A DNA stretch of 64,000 bases from Roseomonas aeriglobus (GTDB taxonomy: Bacteria > Pseudomonadota > Alphaproteobacteria > Sphingomonadales > Sphingomonadaceae), in contig JAFHKN010000002.1 of NCBI GenBank assembly GCA_016937575.1, positions 806,001-870,000 on the forward strand, written 5' to 3'. Within the stretch, counting starts at the first letter, position 1; the number at the start of each line of letters is the position of its first letter. Position numbers and translations under genes: made by a program. This document shows positions 7,891-16,150 of the stretch, piece after piece. The notes beneath the pieces are model-generated. The model did no database searches, had not been told where the DNA came from, and worked only from the letters and a program-made list of their open reading frames with translations.

Positions 7891-8327
7891 CGCGCGGACG
7901 CTGGACCGCGCTGGTCGCCATCGTCGCCTTCCTCGCCGCGATCGGCGGCGTGTTCGTCGGCCGCGTGATCATCCCCGCGCGGCATGCGCAGACGTCCGAA
8001 CTGCACGCCCTGCTGCACCACGACCTCAAGCTCGACGCCGATCAGGAAGCCAGGATCGAGCAGCTCGAGCGTGAATTCGCCAACAAGCGCCAATCGCTGG
8101 AATCCGAGCTGCGCGCCGACAACGCGCGGCTCGCCGCCGCCATCGAGGCCGAGCACGGGAACGGACCCAAGGTGGCCGCTGCCGTCGACGCGTCGCACCG
8201 CGCCATGGGCGAGCTGCAGAAGGCGACGCTAACGCACGTGTTCGCCATGCGCGAGGTGCTGCACCCCGAGCAGAGGGCGGCGTTCGACCGCGCGGTCACG
8301 AAGTCGCTGACCACCGGCGCCCGGTGA
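7887..8327 (+). CDS. Periplasmic heavy-metal sensor (CnrX/NccX-like)
   Basis: 146 residues, overlapping the anti-sigma gene by ATGA. One N-terminal membrane anchor (WTALVAIVAFLAAIGGVFVG) is followed by an all-helical periplasmic domain with His-rich ELHALLHHDLKLDADQEARIEQLE, then EAEHGN and a C-terminal helix LTHVFAMREVLHPEQRAAFD. This matches the CnrX/CpxP-like four-helix sensors that bind Ni or Co through His, Glu and a Met. It should release the anti-sigma factor when metal binds. The metal here could differ, given the copper genes around it. Confidence 0.82.
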   Translation: MTRGRWTALVAIVAFLAAIGGVFVGRVIIPARHAQTSELHALLHHDLKLDADQEARIEQLEREFANKRQSLESELRADNARLAAAIEAEHGNGPKVAAAVDASHRAMGELQKATLTHVFAMREVLHPEQRAAFDRAVTKSLTTGAR

Positions 8328-8890
8328 GGGCGGACCTGGCGGCACTCGCCGACGGCGACCTCGCCAGCCTGTCGGCGGGCGGCGACGACGACGCGTTCGC
8401 CGAGATCATGCGAAGGCACCGCCAGCGCGTCTACCGCCTCATCCTCGCCAACGTCGCCGATCCGGACGAGGCCCTCGACCTCGTGCAGGAGACGTTCGTG
8501 TCCGCTCATGGCGCGCTCCGCCGCTTCGACCCCGACCGTCCCATGTCGGCCTGGCTCGCGCGCATCGCGCTCAACAAGTGCCGCGACTGGGGGCGGCGCC
8601 GAGCCGTTCGGCGGCTGTTCGGTCTCGCCACTCCGCTCGACGAGGTCGCCGACCTGCACGCCGACGACCGCCCGCTCCCGGATGCCGAAGCGGCAGACCG
8701 GGCCGACCTTGCGCGCCTCTCCCGCGCCGTCGCACGGCTGCCAGCATCCCAGCGCGAGCCGCTGGTCCTGTGCGCGGTCGATGGTCTCAGCCAGGCCGAA
8801 GCGGCAACCCTGCTCTCGATCAGCGAAAAGGCGGTCGAGACCCGCATCAGGCGCGCCCGCGCCCGCCTCGCGGAAATGCTCGGCCGCTGA
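8324..8890 (+). CDS. ECF sigma factor (CnrH-like)
   Basis: 188 residues from a GTG overlapping the sensor stop. Region 2 (FAEIMRRHRQRVYRLILANVADPDEALDLVQETFV) and region 4 (RLPASQREPLVLCAVDGLSQAEAATLLSISEKAVETRIRRARARL) are both complete. Together with the two genes upstream it forms an anti-sigma, sensor and sigma cassette like cnrYXH. Its likely targets are the copper genes directly downstream, though I could not identify a matching promoter with confidence. Confidence 0.93.
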   Translation: MRADLAALADGDLASLSAGGDDDAFAEIMRRHRQRVYRLILANVADPDEALDLVQETFVSAHGALRRFDPDRPMSAWLARIALNKCRDWGRRRAVRRLFGLATPLDEVADLHADDRPLPDAEAADRADLARLSRAVARLPASQREPLVLCAVDGLSQAEAATLLSISEKAVETRIRRARARLAEMLGR

Positions 8891-8971
8891 TCGCAAACTG
8901 GCGAGGGGCGTGCCCCGCCGTTGCGTAACAAGCACAGACACTGTCCGCTCAACCGAGAACCGAAAGCCCTC

Positions 8972-10840
8972 ATGAACGCCACCATCGACCGCCGACGCCT
9001 GCTGCGCGGCGCCACGCTCGCCGGCGGCGGGCTGGCGTTGTCCGCCTGGATGCCTGCCTGGGCGCAGTCGGCGTCCGCAGGAATCGTGAAGCCGCTTCCG
9101 ACCGTGTCGGGAGAGGACATCACCCTGCGCATCGCGCACCAGATGATGACCATCGACGGCCGCGAGAGCCACGCGATCGGCATCAACGGCACGGTCCCTG
9201 CGCCGCTCATCCGGCTGCGCGAGGGCCAGAACGTGCGGCTGCACGTCGAGAACGCACTCGACGAGGACAGCTCCATCCACTGGCACGGGCTGATCCTGCC
9301 GTTCCACATGGACGGCGTTCCCGGCGTCAGCTTCCCGGGCATCAAGCCGCGATCGACGTTCACGTACGAGTTCCCGATCGTGCAGTCGGGCACCTACTGG
9401 TATCACAGCCATTCCGGCCTGCAGGAGCAGCTGGGCCACTACGGCCCGATCGTCATCGACCCCAAGGGCGAGGACCCGATCCGGTCGGATCGAGAGCATG
9501 TGATCGTGCTGTCCGACCACAGCCAGATGCACCCGCACATCATCTTCAAGAAGCTCAAGCAGCAGGGCGGCTACTTCAACTTCCAGAAGCAGACGCTGGC
9601 CGGGCTGCTCGCCGGCAAGGACCAGTCGGCGGAGGAGCGTCGCGAGTGGGGCGCCATGCGGATGGACCCGACCGACGTCGCCGACGTGACCGGAAGCACC
9701 TACACCTATCTCGTCAACGGCCATGGCCCGCGCGACAACTGGACTGGGCTCTTCCTGCCGGGCGAGCGCGTGCGGCTGCGGATCATCAACGCCTCGGCGA
9801 TGACGACCTTCAACTTCCGCATCCCCGGCCTCAGGATGACCGTCGTCCAGGCCGACGGCCTGCCGGTTCGCCCCGTCGCGGTCGACGAGATGCAGATCGC
9901 GGTCGCGGAGACATACGACGTGATCGTCCAGCCCGCCGACGAGCGCGCCTACACGATCGTCGGCGAGAGCGTCGACCGGTCGGGCATGGCGCGCGCGACG
10001 CTCGCGCCGCGCGAGGGCATGGCCGCCGCCGTCCCGCCGCTCCGCCGCCGCCCGCTCGCCGACATGAAGGACATGGGCATGGGCGGCATGGACCACGGAT
10101 CCGGCGGATCGATGGCCGGCATGAACCATTCCGCCATGGGCCACGCTACGCCGTCTCTCACGACGCCGGCATGTCCGCCCGAACACGCCGCCATGGGTCA
10201 CTGCAAGCCGGCGGCCAGTGAAGCCGCCACCGGCGGCACCGCTCAACAGGGCGCAATGGACCACGGGTCGGGCGGCATGGACCATTCCATGCGCGACTTC
10301 TCGGTCGCTCCGGAGGTCAAGAAGACGCCGACCGTGCAGACCATTTCGCCGATGCCAGTCGACCGGATGGGCGAGCCGGGCCAGGGACTGGACGACGTCG
10401 GCCACAAGGTGCTGGTCTACACCGACCTGATGGCGGTCGACCGCAACCCCGACGTGCGCGCGCCGGACCGGTCGATGCGCATCCACCTCACCGGCAACAT
10501 GGAACGCTACATGTGGGCGTTCGACGGCGAGAAGCTCAGCGAGGTCAGGAAGCCGATCCCGTTCCTCAAGGACGAGCGCGTGCGCATCACGCTGGTTAAC
10601 GACACCATGATGGGCCACTCCATCCACCTGCACGGCCACTTCTTCGAGCTCGTCACGGGCCACGGCGAGTTCGCGCCGCGCAAGCACACGATCCAGGTCC
10701 AGCCGGGCGGCACGGCGACGTTCGACGTCACCACCGACGCCGTCGGCGACTGGGCGTTCCACTGCCACATGCTCTATCACATGCACGCCGGCATGATGCA
10801 GGTCGTCTCCGTCCGGCCGCGCGATGGAGACACGAAATGA
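8972..10840 (+). CDS. copA: Multicopper oxidase CopA
   Basis: 622 residues with a Tat signal (RRRLLRGATLAGGG). Copper ligands of a three-cupredoxin oxidase are visible: HWHG, HSHSG, HSIHLHGHFFEL and the final HCHMLYHMHAGMM. Between domains 2 and 3 lies a Met/His-rich segment (MKDMGMGGMDHGSGG and MDHGSGGMDHSM) that also carries one copy of CPPEHAAMGHC, the same cysteine motif repeated in CopB next door. It probably oxidises Cu(I) to the less toxic Cu(II) in the periplasm. The ATG at 8972 gives the complete Tat signal; the frame is open further upstream. Confidence 0.96.
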   Translation: MNATIDRRRLLRGATLAGGGLALSAWMPAWAQSASAGIVKPLPTVSGEDITLRIAHQMMTIDGRESHAIGINGTVPAPLIRLREGQNVRLHVENALDEDSSIHWHGLILPFHMDGVPGVSFPGIKPRSTFTYEFPIVQSGTYWYHSHSGLQEQLGHYGPIVIDPKGEDPIRSDREHVIVLSDHSQMHPHIIFKKLKQQGGYFNFQKQTLAGLLAGKDQSAEERREWGAMRMDPTDVADVTGSTYTYLVNGHGPRDNWTGLFLPGERVRLRIINASAMTTFNFRIPGLRMTVVQADGLPVRPVAVDEMQIAVAETYDVIVQPADERAYTIVGESVDRSGMARATLAPREGMAAAVPPLRRRPLADMKDMGMGGMDHGSGGSMAGMNHSAMGHATPSLTTPACPPEHAAMGHCKPAASEAATGGTAQQGAMDHGSGGMDHSMRDFSVAPEVKKTPTVQTISPMPVDRMGEPGQGLDDVGHKVLVYTDLMAVDRNPDVRAPDRSMRIHLTGNMERYMWAFDGEKLSEVRKPIPFLKDERVRITLVNDTMMGHSIHLHGHFFELVTGHGEFAPRKHTIQVQPGGTATFDVTTDAVGDWAFHCHMLYHMHAGMMQVVSVRPRDGDTK

Positions 10841-12009
10841 GCCTCGTCCTCAGCGCCATCCTGCTGGCGTCGGCCGCCCAATGCACGCCCGAGCACGCGG
10901 CCATGGGCCACTGCAAGATGCCCGCCGCCGCCAAGCCGAAGTCGGCCAAGCCCAACCCGGCTGCTAGGCCGACGCCGGCGGCCAAGGTGCCCGCGCGCCC
11001 GGCAGAGCGTTCGGCACCGCCCTCACGCGCCACCGCGCCGGTCGATCCGTCGTGCCCGCCGGAGCACGCGGCGATGGGTCACTGCACGCCCAGGGCGTCG
11101 GCGCCGGCGGCGCGACAGGCTGCACCCCCCGCAGCTGCCGCGCCCGCCGCTGCGGCCGCGAGCGATCCGGACTGTCCGCCCGAGCACGCGGCCATGGGGC
11201 ACTGCACGTCGAAGGCCGTCGCGCCTGCCGCCGCCCCGGCCGCGATGACCACCGGCGGCACCGCGCTGCCCGCCGGGAACGCACCCGCGCCCGCGGCGCC
11301 CGAGGCGACCTACGCCGACCGCGTCTGGGGCCGCGACGCGATGGCGCCTGCGCGCGCCACGCTGCGCAGCGAGCATGGCGGCATGTCGTTCTCGCAGCTG
11401 ATGCTGAACCTCGCCGAGGTGCAGTTCCGCGACGGCCGCGACGGCTACAGGTGGGACGGCGAGTTCTGGTATGGCGGCGACATCAACCGACTGACCATCA
11501 AGAGCGAGGGCGAAGGCGCGTTCCGCGAGGACGCGGAGGGCGAGGTGCAGGCGCTCTACAGCCGCGCCGTCGGGCCCTACTTTAATCTGCAGGCCGGCGT
11601 CCGGCAGGACTTCCGTCGCGGCCCGGACCGGACCTACGCGACGGTCGGCTTCGAAGGCCTCGCGCCATACTGGTTCGACGTCGAAGGCGCGCTGTTCCTG
11701 TCGGATAGGGGCGATGTGCTCGGGCGCCTCGAAGGCTATTACGACCAGCGCATCACCCAGCGGCTCGTGCTGCAGCCGCGCGTCGAGCTCAACCTGTCGG
11801 CGCAGGACGTGCCGTCCAGCAACATCGGATCGGGCGTGACCGACGCCGAGGCCGGGCTGCGCCTGCGCTACGAGATCAGGCGCGAGTTCGCCCCCTATGT
11901 CGGCGTGTCCTGGGAGCGCAGGTTCGGCGACACCGCCCGATACAGCCGCGCGGCGGGCGAAGGCACCGGCGGCTTCAGCCTCGTCGCGGGGATCCGCGCC
12001 TGGTTCTGA
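10837..12009 (+). CDS. copB: Outer membrane copper-binding protein CopB
   Basis: 390 residues overlapping copA by ATGA. After a short signal sequence, the first ~150 residues are Ala/Pro-rich with three repeats of C(T/P)PEHAAMGHC spaced by about 45-50 residues. Then the CopB beta-barrel begins (YADRVWGRDAMAPARATL, LNLAEVQFRDGRDGYRWDGEFWYGGD) and ends in the typical terminal aromatic (IRAWF). CopB is thought to sequester or export copper at the outer membrane. The repeated Cys-His-Met units are likely copper ligands. Confidence 0.94.
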   Translation: MSLVLSAILLASAAQCTPEHAAMGHCKMPAAAKPKSAKPNPAARPTPAAKVPARPAERSAPPSRATAPVDPSCPPEHAAMGHCTPRASAPAARQAAPPAAAAPAAAAASDPDCPPEHAAMGHCTSKAVAPAAAPAAMTTGGTALPAGNAPAPAAPEATYADRVWGRDAMAPARATLRSEHGGMSFSQLMLNLAEVQFRDGRDGYRWDGEFWYGGDINRLTIKSEGEGAFREDAEGEVQALYSRAVGPYFNLQAGVRQDFRRGPDRTYATVGFEGLAPYWFDVEGALFLSDRGDVLGRLEGYYDQRITQRLVLQPRVELNLSAQDVPSSNIGSGVTDAEAGLRLRYEIRREFAPYVGVSWERRFGDTARYSRAAGEGTGGFSLVAGIRAWF

Positions 12010-12044
12010 GCGGAGTGGAGAGCGGGGCAACAGGGAGTGACACC

Positions 12045-12488
12045 ATGAAGAACCCTTACGTGAACCTCGCGGTCCAGTCGCTCGTGGGCGGCATCATCAT
12101 GTATTTCGTCATGTTCGTGATGATCAACCGCCTGTCGAGCTTCTTCAACAACCTGAACATGCTCTACATGGCGCTGATGATGGTCACGCCGATGGTCGTG
12201 CTGATGATCGTCGCCATGCCGCACATGTTCCCGTCGAAGCGGGCAAACGCCGCCCTGCTCGTCGGGTCGGCGGTGGTGTTCGTGGCGAGCTTCGCGCTCA
12301 TACGCACCCAGACGACGATCGGCGACACGGCCTTCCTGCGCTCGATGATCCCGCACCACTCGGGCGCGATCCTGATGTGCCGCGAGGCGTCGCTGCGCGA
12401 CCCCAAGCTGAAGTCGCTGTGCCAGGACATCATCCGCTCGCAGCAGCAGGAAATCGATCAGATGAAGGGCATGCTCGCGCGCCAGTGA
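12045..12488 (+). CDS. Membrane DUF305 protein
   Basis: 147 residues. Three membrane helices (VGGIIMYFVMFVMINRL; LMMVTPMVVLMIVAM; AALLVGSAVVFVASFAL) precede a C-terminal DUF305-like part with FLRSMIPHHSGAILMCREASL and IIRSQQQEIDQMKGML. The PHHSGA signature and Met-rich helices are typical of DUF305 proteins found near copper genes. The function is not established; copper binding or transfer is plausible. Confidence 0.85.
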   Translation: MKNPYVNLAVQSLVGGIIMYFVMFVMINRLSSFFNNLNMLYMALMMVTPMVVLMIVAMPHMFPSKRANAALLVGSAVVFVASFALIRTQTTIGDTAFLRSMIPHHSGAILMCREASLRDPKLKSLCQDIIRSQQQEIDQMKGMLARQ

Positions 12489-12511
12489 GGCGCCCGACCA
12501 CGAGGGGACGA

Positions 12512-13228
12512 ATGCGAAGCACGAGGATGCGGCTGCACATCGGGGCGAGCTGGCTTCACCGCTGGCTGGCGCTCGTAATCGGCGTCCAGCTGCTGCTGTG
12601 GTTCACGAGCGGGCTCGTCATGAGCCTGCTGCCGATCGAGCGGGTGCGCGGCGAGCACCTGGTCGAGCGCGAGGACGGGGGCGTCCTGCCAGCGCAGGCC
12701 TACGCGCCGCTCGACCGCATCGCGGCGGGGACGCCGCTGCGGAGCGCGCGGCATCGCCTGCTGCTCGGCCGCCGGGTCGTGGAGATCGAGACCGCATCCG
12801 GCGAGCTGCGGCTTCACGACGCGGCAACGGGCGACCGACTGCCGGCGATCGATGCGACGACGGCGAGCCGCATCGCGTCGGCCGCATACAGGAGGCGGCC
12901 TGCGCCCGCCGTCGCGGTCGCCCGGGTCACCACCGGCAGCACCGAGTATAAGGGCCGACTGCCGGCGTGGCAGGCCGCATTCGCCGATGGCGAGGCGACG
13001 CGGATCTACATCGACGATGCCGGGCGCATCGCCGCCGTCCGCACCGGGACATGGCGGTTCTACGACTTCTTCTGGGCGCTTCACATCATGGACTGGAGCG
13101 AGCACGAGGACTTCAACACGCCATGGCTGAAGGCCTTCGCCGTCGGCGGGCTTCTGCTCGCGATCGCCGGGACGATCCTGCTCTATCTGCGCTGGCCGAG
13201 AAAAAGGCGTCGCAGGGCGGAGGGGTAG
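12512..13228 (+). CDS. PepSY-associated TM domain protein
   Basis: 238 residues from the ATG at 12512, which has a GAGGGG ribosome site. An N-terminal helix (WLHRWLALVIGVQLLLWFTSGLVMSLL) and a C-terminal helix (AFAVGGLLLAIAGTILLYLRW) flank a periplasmic PepSY-like domain. DFFWALHIMDWSEHEDFNTPWLK matches the conserved end of this family. Such proteins are linked to metal or iron-siderophore reduction. Here it sits between two DUF305 genes in the copper block, so a copper-related role is likely but unproven. Confidence 0.8.
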   Translation: MRSTRMRLHIGASWLHRWLALVIGVQLLLWFTSGLVMSLLPIERVRGEHLVEREDGGVLPAQAYAPLDRIAAGTPLRSARHRLLLGRRVVEIETASGELRLHDAATGDRLPAIDATTASRIASAAYRRRPAPAVAVARVTTGSTEYKGRLPAWQAAFADGEATRIYIDDAGRIAAVRTGTWRFYDFFWALHIMDWSEHEDFNTPWLKAFAVGGLLLAIAGTILLYLRWPRKRRRRAEG

Positions 13229-13276
13229 CCGGCGCTCCTGCGTATGGTGCGTGAGCGGGGCAACTGGAGAGTTCGT

Positions 13277-13654
13277 GTGAGAAAAGCAGTCCTGAGCGCC
13301 ATCGCCCTCGCCGCCATCGCGGGCGGCACCGCCGTCGCGCAGCAGAGCGGCCATGCCGGCCACCATCCGGCGGGCGGAATGACGATGCAGGCGACGCCTG
13401 CCAATCCCTATCCGCCGGCCGAGATGCGGATGCACGAGAAGATGATGGCCGCCGTCGGCGCCGACGCGACGGAGACCTGGGTCCGGAAGATGATCGAGCA
13501 CCATCGCGGCGGCATCGAGATGTCGCAGATGGTCATCCGGCAGACCCGCGACCAGAAGGTGCGGCAGATGGCGACCAAGACCGTCGCCATGCAGCAGAAG
13601 GAGGTCGCCGAGCTGAACGCCTGGTTGCGCGCGCACGGAAAGCGGGCGCAGTAG
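13277..13654 (+). CDS. Secreted DUF305 protein
   Basis: 125 residues from GTG 13277 with a signal peptide ending in AVAQ. The mature protein is His/Met-rich (SGHAGHHPAGGMTM), followed by DUF305 with MHEKMMAAVGADATETWVRKMIEHHRGGIEMSQMVI. The HH and repeated Met residues are candidate copper ligands. It is the second DUF305 protein of the block, this one soluble and periplasmic. Confidence 0.88.
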   Translation: MRKAVLSAIALAAIAGGTAVAQQSGHAGHHPAGGMTMQATPANPYPPAEMRMHEKMMAAVGADATETWVRKMIEHHRGGIEMSQMVIRQTRDQKVRQMATKTVAMQQKEVAELNAWLRAHGKRAQ

Positions 13655-13713
13655 GCGGGCATCACGTCCCCCGCGATCCCGCGGGACCGGGGGGCGCAAC
13701 CTTGGAGTCCGAC

Positions 13714-14154
13714 ATGAAGCTACCGCACCTGGTCTCCGCCGCGCTCGCATGCGCGATCCCCGTGGCCGCCATCGCGGCCGACCCCGTCCTCATGCACCGC
13801 GACCCGAGCTGCCCGTGCTGCGAGAAGTGGGTGCAGCAGGTGAAGGCGCAGTTCGGTCGGGCCGCGAAGGTCGTCGACGATGCCGCGCGTCCGGCATTCA
13901 TGAAGGCGCGCGGCGTCCCGGCCGATCTCGCGTCCTGCCACACCGCGGTCGTCGACGGCATGACGTTCGAGGGGCATGTGCCCGTCGCCGACATGAAGCG
14001 CGCGCTCGCAACGCGCCCGAAGGGCGTCAGCGGCCTCGCGGTGGCGGGGATGCCGATGGGTTCCCCCGGCATGGAGATGCCAGGCGTGAAGGCGCAGCCC
14101 TACGTCGTGGTCGCATTCGGTCCCGGCGGGCGCCGCGTCTTCGCGCGGCACTGA
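13714..14154 (+). CDS. DUF411 periplasmic copper-binding protein
   Basis: 146 residues with a signal peptide ending in AIAA. The DUF411 signature is clear: MHRDPSCPCCEKWVQQV, then ASCHTAVVDGMTFEGHVPV and GLAVAGMPMGSPGME. The CPCC and the CHT cysteine are the likely metal or thiol sites. The family is regularly found in copper resistance islands. It is the last rightward gene of the copper block. Confidence 0.92.
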   Translation: MKLPHLVSAALACAIPVAAIAADPVLMHRDPSCPCCEKWVQQVKAQFGRAAKVVDDAARPAFMKARGVPADLASCHTAVVDGMTFEGHVPVADMKRALATRPKGVSGLAVAGMPMGSPGMEMPGVKAQPYVVVAFGPGGRRVFARH

Positions 14155-14158
14155 GAAA

Positions 14159-14183
14159 GAGGAGCGCGCCGGGCGCGCTCCTC
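14159..14183. terminator. Strong hairpin between convergent genes
   Basis: GAGGAGCGCGCC and GGCGCGCTCCTC form a perfect 12-bp stem with a one-base loop between the DUF411 gene and the convergent Cys-pair gene. It could stop transcription from both sides, although no clear T-run follows. Confidence 0.6.
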
Positions 14184-14192
14184 TCCGTCACG

Positions 14193-14408
14193 TCACTTCG
14201 CGGGCTTGCCCGACATGTCGTGGCCGGCATGGTCGCCGCCCTTTTTCATGTCATGGCAGCAGTCGGACTTCTTGCCGTCCTTCTCCTTGCAGCAGTCCGC
14301 GCCTTCCTTGCAGCAGGCCATGTCCTTGCAGCAGTCGGCAGCGGCCGCGGAAGCGGCGCCCGAGATGGTCAGCGCCAGCGCGGCGCCCATGATCTTCAAC
14401 GTCTTCAT
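14193..14408 (-). CDS. Small secreted Cys-pair (CC) metal-binding protein
   Basis: 71 residues. A signal peptide (MKTLKIMGAALALTISGAAS) is followed by a mature peptide of about 45 residues with four Cys-Cys pairs (DCCKDMACCKEGADCCKE and SDCCHDM) and a His/Met tail (GGDHAGHDMSG). The regular CC spacing with lysines looks like a metallothionein-like copper or soft-metal buffer in the periplasm. I do not recognise a named family. Confidence 0.8.
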   Translation of the reverse strand: MKTLKIMGAALALTISGAASAAAADCCKDMACCKEGADCCKEKDGKKSDCCHDMKKGGDHAGHDMSGKPAK

Positions 14409-14438
14409 ATGTTCGGTTCCCTGATTGAGCTTGATCGT

Positions 14439-14801
14439 TCAGACGATCAGCCCGCGCGGAGGGGGCGGAGCCGGTCCACCCTCCAGACCGTCCAGCCCCT
14501 GCACCAGGGCCAGCGTCACGGTTCCAGGCGTTGCAGCAGGTGGAGACCCGATCGCTGCGGCCGCAGGGGCGGCCACGCAGCCCGTCGCACACGCCGTCCG
14601 CTCGCCATCATTCCGTTCCTTGTCCCCAGCTGGCGCGCCGTGCGGCGCCTCGTGGCAGCTGCTCGCGGCAGACACCTTCGCGTCTTCGACAAGCATCGCC
14701 GACGGGGAAAGCATCGAAGCGCACGCGGGCCCCGCGCGCGTCAGGACGAACGCGCCCAACAGCACCAGCATGGCGAACCTGATCATCCCGGCGCGGAGCA
14801 T
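14439..14801 (-). CDS. Small secreted cysteine-containing protein of the copper block
   Basis: About 120 residues. The start is chosen at ATG 14801 (MLRAGMIRF); ATG 14786 is also possible, and both give the signal sequence MLVLLGAFVLTRAGPACA. The mature part has paired cysteines (SSCHEAPHG and TACATGCVAAP) and a Pro-rich tail. It resembles the short DUF2946-type proteins common near copper genes, but I am not sure of the family. It lies 30 bp upstream of the Cys-pair gene on the same strand. Confidence 0.6.
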   Translation of the reverse strand: MLRAGMIRFAMLVLLGAFVLTRAGPACASMLSPSAMLVEDAKVSAASSCHEAPHGAPAGDKERNDGERTACATGCVAAPAAAAIGSPPAATPGTVTLALVQGLDGLEGGPAPPPPRGLIV

Positions 14802-14965
14802 CAAACCGAAATACCGGACGCGCCTGGAGCTGGCAATCACATGCGGTCGATCGCGCGCGGCATCGTTCGAACCGCGCTGGCGCAGACGCCGCGCGGGCGG
14901 TGCCAGTAGGGACAAACAGATTGAACGTGTCGGACTGCGGTCCGCCTTCATCAACGGTGAGGTTG

Positions 14966-16150
14966 ATGGAGGAAAGAGTGTTCAGCGACACGACCGGGAA
15001 CCCCGCGTCGGAACCGGCGACGGACGAAGCCCGAGTGCTGGCGGAACTGCCGCCCACCAGCTGGCCAAGGACCCGCCAACGTTTCGCCGCCTTGGCGGAT
15101 TACCTCCGGATCGCCTCTCCAACGGCCGAGGACGTTAGGCGTCACGCTTCCCGGCTCGGAGTCTCGCCGGTCACGTTCCAGCGCGTGATCGCCGCGCATC
15201 GCGCGCTGCAGACGGGCAGGGAGCCCAAGCGCTCGCGGCGGGGACTGCACCGATCGCTGCCCCCGGCAACGGCCGCCATCGTCGAGGACGTAATCGCTGA
15301 GCTGGGCCCCAACGCTACGGACGCAGCCGTCCACAGGGAAGCCGAGCGGCGCGCCATAGCCAAAGGCCTTCCGGTGGCGTCGCCGAATGCCATCCGCACC
15401 CGACGCGGTCGTGGCCCGCAGTCAGTCGACCTGCGCTCGCGTCTGCAGCTCGACTTCGACGCGATTCTCGACTGCTGCCCGCTAACCTTCGACGTCGTGG
15501 ACGGGTCGGGCGAGCAGCGCCCGGCTGTGCTTGCGGCACTGATCGCCGGAGCCGATGGCGAGATCTGCGGCATTAGCCTGCATGCCGGCTTCCCCAGTGG
15601 CACAGAGCTGGTCGCGCTGGCACAGCGTGCGCGAACCCTCGCGCGCCTGCGCGACGTCGAAGCGCCGGTGCTCGTGGCCACCTGGACCGCCCGTAGAGAG
15701 CTGAACGGCCATCGCACGGCTCTTGTGGACGCGGGTTACGTGCTGGGAGACGCGTCGTCGGTGCGCCTGCGCGGGGGCAGCGCGATCACGCCAGTCTTGG
15801 GCCGGTCCGTCGGGCGCGCGCCGTTCGCCATGTTCCGCCGGCCCGACGGACCGAAGTCGGACGTGGTCCTGCCGATCGACCTAGCCAGGCGAGTGCTCGC
15901 CTATGGCGTCGACTGCCCGATCGACGGTGTCCCTGACGGGGTAGAGCCGGGCGCCATTGGCAAAGCCCATGGTGCGGACGAGGCGCTCGCCCACCTGCGC
16001 CGAAGCGTCGAGACGGTGCTCGCGGGCGTCGCCGGGGCCGACGCGACGGCGGCCCGCGAAGCTGCAGAGGCCCTCTGCGCCTCACTGGGCGCGTTCGTCA
16101 CGGCGACCGTTGACGCGCGGCTGACGTCCGACCGGAGCGCGAGCGCCTAG
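14966..16150 (+). CDS. Transposase-like protein with degenerate RNase H fold (gene A)
   Basis: 394 residues; an alternative GTG start lies at 14900. I recognise no named family. The layout follows TnsB/TniA-type transposases: an HTH at ~50-85 (AEDVRRHASRLGVSPVTFQRVI), a basic linker, a second HTH at ~97-147 (LPPATAAIVEDVIAELG ... ASPNAIRTRRGRG), then an RNase H-like core starting LQLDFDAILD with a beta-sheet pattern (RPAVLAALIAGADGEICGISL). The position expected for the second catalytic Asp reads VLVATWTARREL, so the DDE triad appears lost. It overlaps the convergent gene B by four bases. It may be a DNA-binding accessory factor of the adjacent Tn7-like module. Confidence 0.6.
   Translation: MEERVFSDTTGNPASEPATDEARVLAELPPTSWPRTRQRFAALADYLRIASPTAEDVRRHASRLGVSPVTFQRVIAAHRALQTGREPKRSRRGLHRSLPPATAAIVEDVIAELGPNATDAAVHREAERRAIAKGLPVASPNAIRTRRGRGPQSVDLRSRLQLDFDAILDCCPLTFDVVDGSGEQRPAVLAALIAGADGEICGISLHAGFPSGTELVALAQRARTLARLRDVEAPVLVATWTARRELNGHRTALVDAGYVLGDASSVRLRGGSAITPVLGRSVGRAPFAMFRRPDGPKSDVVLPIDLARRVLAYGVDCPIDGVPDGVEPGAIGKAHGADEALAHLRRSVETVLAGVAGADATAAREAAEALCASLGAFVTATVDARLTSDRSASA

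Noticed and set aside
8042..10786. A 914-codon frame opposite the sensor, sigma and copA genes
   Set aside because: It crosses three well-supported genes on the other strand and has low-complexity content.
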